A stretch of DNA of 6,583 nt from Candidatus Pacearchaeota archaeon (GTDB lineage: Archaea; Nanobdellota; Nanobdellia; Pacearchaeales; GW2011-AR1). The translations under genes were made by a program, and so were the position numbers. The notes under the pieces were generated by a model, which was not told the DNA's origin, searched no databases, and saw only the letters and a list, made by a program, of their open reading frames with translations. Position 1 is the stretch's first letter, and the number at the start of each line of letters is the position of its first letter. The stretch is from assembly GCA_016186375.1 (NCBI GenBank), contig JACPLS010000074.1, positions 1 through 6,583 on the forward strand. Direction: 5' to 3'. Of this stretch, positions 4,312-6,583 are shown piece after piece.

Positions 4312-5319
4312 TTATTCCTCTTCGTCCCTAAGTCCTTTTTCAGTCAAAAAGAACATGCATTCATTTTCAGGTAAATTAGGGGCATCAACCATCTTTGCAA
4401 CCCTGCTTCCGCCTTTGCCTCTTCTCAAATACATTCTATATTTGGCCGCATGTCCTACAATATGACCTCCAACAGGTGTTGTTGGATCTCCAAACATCAT
4501 TCCTGGATTTGCCATAACCTGATTTGTTATATAAACTGCTAAATTATGCTGTTCGGCTAGTTTTGTTAAATTGTGTAAATATTTATTCAGTTTTTGTTGC
4601 CTGTCTGCCAATTCTCCTCTTCCGCTGAACTCTGCCCTAAAATGAGCAGTCAGTGAATCAATTATTACTAATTTAATCGGCTCACCTTCCTTTATCATTT
4701 CATTAATCTTATCAATTAATAGAATCTGATGGTCACTGCTGAATGCTCTTGCCACTAAAATATTCTTCAATACTTTTTCCGCTTGTGCCCCCATTCCTTC
4801 TGCTATTTGTCTTATCCTAGATGGAACAAAAGTTCCTTCTGTGTCAATAATAACTGCCTTTCCATTTAATCCTCCTTGTTCCTTTGGCAATTGCACATTA
4901 ACTGCAAGTGAAAATGCAAGCTGACTTTTTCCACTGCCAAAACTACCATATGCTTCCGTCATCGCCCTAGATTCAACACCTTTTCCTCCCAGAAGTTTAT
5001 TTAAATTTTCAGATCCTGTTGTTATATATCCAATATCTTCTCGTTTTTTTGCATATTCATCTCCACTCATAAATCCCAGATTCATCATACCTCTTGCTGC
5101 TTGTATCGCTTTCCTGGCAACAGCTTCTCCTACTCCAGCAAGGTCAGCAAGCCCGCTGGGGCTCATAACAGCCAACCCCATCAAATCATATACCCCTGCT
5201 GCTTCAAGTTTCGCTGCAATTCCTGGTCCAATTCCAGGAATATCAGTTAATTTTTCTTCCTTTTCTTTATCGTTAGAAATTTCTTCTTTACTTTTCTTCT
5301 CTTCATCTCCCTTAACCAT
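4312..5319 (-). CDS. radA: DNA repair and recombination protein RadA
   Basis: The archaeal RecA/Rad51 homologue forms ATP-dependent filaments on single-stranded DNA and carries out strand exchange in recombination and repair. After a charged N-terminal tail (1-23) there is a helix-hairpin-helix domain (LTDIPGIGPGIAAKLEAAGV, LADLAGVGEAVARKA; 24-73). The linker LGFMSGDEY (81-89) has FMSG where the polymerisation motif is usually F-x-x-A. Walker A is GSFGSGKS (125-132), the catalytic glutamate is in DTEGTF (E161), and Walker B is LVIID (217-221). Loop L2 and the DNA-binding C-terminal part follow (NQVMANPGMMFGDPTTPVGGH, 266-286). The end is complete (TEKGLRDEEE). KLLGGKGVES has one residue more than the common LGGGIE. 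Starts at 5328 (GTG), 5325 and 5319 are in frame; the TATA centre at 5344 favours 5319 (335 aa). Confidence 0.97.
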   Translation of the reverse strand: MVKGDEEKKSKEEISNDKEKEEKLTDIPGIGPGIAAKLEAAGVYDLMGLAVMSPSGLADLAGVGEAVARKAIQAARGMMNLGFMSGDEYAKKREDIGYITTGSENLNKLLGGKGVESRAMTEAYGSFGSGKSQLAFSLAVNVQLPKEQGGLNGKAVIIDTEGTFVPSRIRQIAEGMGAQAEKVLKNILVARAFSSDHQILLIDKINEMIKEGEPIKLVIIDSLTAHFRAEFSGRGELADRQQKLNKYLHNLTKLAEQHNLAVYITNQVMANPGMMFGDPTTPVGGHIVGHAAKYRMYLRRGKGGSRVAKMVDAPNLPENECMFFLTEKGLRDEEE

Positions 5320-5336
5320 CTTCATCACAATTCCTT

Positions 5337-5350
5337 GCTATTTATAAACA
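5337..5350 (-). promoter_or_regulatory. TATA box of radA
   Basis: Read on the minus strand, TGTTTATAAATAGC is centred at 5344, 25 bases before ATG 5319. A weak AAGGA at 5332-5336 could serve ATG 5325 if transcription began further upstream. A second TATA-like CTTTTAAATATG lies at about 5448-5459 and might start a longer transcript. The rest of 5351-5480 holds nothing else I can name. Confidence 0.55.
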
Positions 5351-5480
5351 TTTTATCTTTCCATAATACACTTTGTAAAACATCAATTATCTATAATAAT
5401 TTAATTGTTAAAAATCCTAAAAATTAATTAAATTATATCCTCAAATACATATTTAAAAGCTAATTGTTATTCATTATAAC

Positions 5481-5930
5481 TCATACAAAAATCTTTATTA
5501 ACAAAAATAAGTCAACTATAATGAGCGTATAAAAAATAATTTTTTCTATTTTCCCTCCGGTCTTTATCTTTCCCTCAATTCTTTCTTTCCCTGGCCAAAA
5601 AGGCCTTATTCCTTCAATAGTTATAGCATCCGCCATTAAATGCCCCCAATATCCTAAAAAGAAAGAAAATGCAATTATAGGAAAATAAAATGCAAACACG
5701 GCTGTGATAATAATACAAAAAGTTAAGCTGTGTAAAAACTCTCTATGTTTAATCGTCCATTGTAAAGGTCTAAAAACCCAATATTTACCCAAATAACTCT
5801 GCGTAGAATCGATATCAGGCAATAAACTACAGATAAGAACAACAGGCAAAAATAGCAATTTATAATTCACTGATGGTAAAAATAAAAACGCCAAAAATGC
5901 CCCGATTGCTAAATGAGTTTTATACATCAT
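5481..5930 (-). CDS. Membrane-bound metal-dependent hydrolase-like protein (DUF457/YdjM family)
   Basis: A 149-residue membrane protein with the conserved polar motifs of the DUF457/YdjM family, annotated as putative metal-dependent hydrolases with no proven substrate. Visible are H6 in the first helix (TH at 5-6), LLPDID (36-41), the histidine pair in HREFLHS (H62, H67), GHLMADAIT (H97, D101) and G..PFWP (107-113). These His and Asp residues probably form a metal site facing the membrane. Hydrophobic helices lie at about 7-20, 23-37, 68-92 and 131-148. Two ATGs stand side by side (5930 and 5927), and the TATA box at 5951-5962 fits both. The gene is 150 bases upstream of radA on the same strand but radA has its own TATA box, so they are probably not one operon. 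The family is secure, the activity is not. Confidence 0.88.
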   Translation of the reverse strand: MMYKTHLAIGAFLAFLFLPSVNYKLLFLPVVLICSLLPDIDSTQSYLGKYWVFRPLQWTIKHREFLHSLTFCIIITAVFAFYFPIIAFSFFLGYWGHLMADAITIEGIRPFWPGKERIEGKIKTGGKIEKIIFYTLIIVDLFLLIKIFV

Positions 5931-5950
5931 CCCTATTTTAAGATAAAATC

Positions 5951-5962
5951 ATATTTAATCCT
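5951..5962 (-). promoter_or_regulatory. TATA box of the DUF457 gene
   Basis: Read on the minus strand the region contains GGATTAAATATG, centred about 26 bases before ATG 5930. There is no convincing Shine-Dalgarno before the ATG pair. The remainder of the gap 5963-6168 is AT-rich with one weak 6-bp hairpin (6091-6109) and no gene that I can support. Confidence 0.45.
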
Positions 5963-6168
5963 TTAGTTTAAATGTTTACATGTAAGTTAACTTTCCCTGT
6001 TCAAAAAGAAGTTAATATGGGAATCATACGAAAAAATTCCTCAAAATTTATTAAATTTAATAACGATGATGTCAGAAGAGAATATTTATTGAGATAACTG
6101 TAGTATCTCTAAAATAATTAACATAATTCAATATAAGCCGCTTTTTCTCCCCTTCAACCCAGAATAAT

Positions 6169-6477
6169 TTATACTAGCTCTTCATTTGCTAATGTCTCTG
6201 CGCCATCTCCACCCATTTCTCCACTTATATCCTCTCTAACCGGTAACGAGGCTTTATTTATAACCACAACATCTCCAATCGCCTTGACAAACTGGTGAGG
6301 TATTATAACTCCTCTTGCTCCCCCTAACACAGAAACAAACCCGCTTCCTATTCTTATCTTCCACCCCTCTATTTTATTATCAACCAAATTCACTTCCTCA
6401 ACTTGTCCAAAGAAATCACCATCAGACGTATAAACTTTCTTTCCTAAAACTTCGCTCACGTTTTTTATTCTTAACAT
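6169..6477 (-). CDS. PRC-barrel domain protein
   Basis: A 102-residue protein consisting of one PRC-barrel, a small beta-barrel found in ribosome maturation factor RimM, photosynthetic reaction-centre subunit H and many short archaeal proteins of unknown role. The opening MLRIKNVSEVLGKKVYTSDGDFFGQVEEV (1-29), the strands around KIEGWKIRI (35-43), GVIIPHQFVKAIGDVVVIN (57-74) and the glycines at turns are typical of the archaeal form. The acidic tail SGEMGGDGAETLANEELV (85-102) is probably unstructured. There are no catalytic residues or membrane helices, so a protein- or RNA-binding adaptor is the likely role. The ATG at 6477 is 28 bases after a TATA box, with no Shine-Dalgarno. Its promoter overlaps a long palindrome (6492-6544), which suggests regulation. 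Confidence 0.9.
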   Translation of the reverse strand: MLRIKNVSEVLGKKVYTSDGDFFGQVEEVNLVDNKIEGWKIRIGSGFVSVLGGARGVIIPHQFVKAIGDVVVINKASLPVREDISGEMGGDGAETLANEELV

Positions 6478-6491
6478 GACAATTAATCATA

Positions 6492-6544
6492 ATTAGGGTA
6501 TTTATATTTTATGTTTTTTCAAAAAACATAAAATCTGCCCTAAT
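6492..6544 (-). promoter_or_regulatory. PRC-barrel gene promoter overlapping a composite palindrome
   Basis: The minus-strand TATA box AAAATATAAATA (6499-6510) is 28 bases before the ATG. It overlaps a perfect 14-bp inverted repeat with a one-base centre, 6506-6519 with 6521-6534 (ATTTTATGTTTTTT arm). Outer arms ATTAGGG (6492-6498) and CCCTAAT (6538-6544) are also perfect. It may be a regulator site over TATA/BRE, or a hairpin terminator for a gene beyond the right edge. The last 39 bases of the window hold nothing I can call. Confidence 0.55.
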
Positions 6545-6583
6545 CCTGTTTTTGTCAACAGAAAATAACTCTTTATAACTTCC

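Noticed and set aside
4312..5930. radA and the DUF457 gene as one operon
   Set aside because: A 150-base gap with a good TATA box at 5337-5350 directly before radA argues for separate promoters.
6060..6110. A C/D box sRNA around GATGATGT near 6064 and the hairpin GAGATA/TATCTC at 6091-6109
   Set aside because: The C box matches only partly, there is no CTGA box D at the right distance, and a 6-bp AT-rich hairpin is expected by chance.

Overview
The window is a strongly AT-rich stretch that reads as archaeal. It carries an archaeal RadA recombinase (helix-hairpin-helix domain plus RecA core), a PRC-barrel protein of the archaeal type, a tRNA without an encoded CCA, and TATA boxes 22 to 31 bases upstream of start codons with almost no Shine-Dalgarno sequences. 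That pattern of mostly leaderless genes, with small genes and many uncharacterised proteins, suits a DPANN-type archaeon (Woesearchaeota/Pacearchaeota-like), but the lineage is an inference.

Layout. 1-474 (minus) is the N-terminal part of a class I methyltransferase that runs off the left edge. 475-928 has no secure gene: it holds a two-hairpin structured element (550-684), a doubtful 50-codon reading frame on the minus strand (626-778) and a U-tract terminator (907-914) for the next gene. 929-1255 (minus) is an unrecognised 108-residue protein, divergent from nucleoside diphosphate kinase (1348-1857, plus). tRNA-Arg(GCG) follows at 1894-1967.

From the 3' end of that tRNA to about 2800 the DNA looks like an integration scar. 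The last 12 bases of the tRNA plus about 100 bases of 3' flank recur exactly 700 bp downstream without gaps (1956-2072 against 2656-2772). The segment between holds one small four-helix membrane protein gene (2152-2541, minus) and two short hairpins. Next comes an AAA_14/DUF4143 ATPase (2873-4135, plus) whose TATA box sits at the centre of a perfect 13-bp inverted repeat. The convergent gap after it holds a second copy of the two-hairpin element (4140-4250).

The right part is all minus strand and looks like ordinary chromosome: radA (4312-5319), a DUF457/YdjM-like membrane protein (5481-5930) and a PRC-barrel protein (6169-6477), each with its own TATA box. The PRC-barrel promoter overlaps a long composite palindrome. 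The gaps 5329-5480 and 5931-6168 hold promoters and nothing else I can name.

The genes do not form one pathway. Housekeeping genes (ndk, radA, tRNA-Arg) are interleaved with a tRNA-linked accessory island. The most notable observations are the 700-bp tRNA 3'-end duplication, the two-copy hairpin element with compensating stem changes, and the palindromes over promoters.
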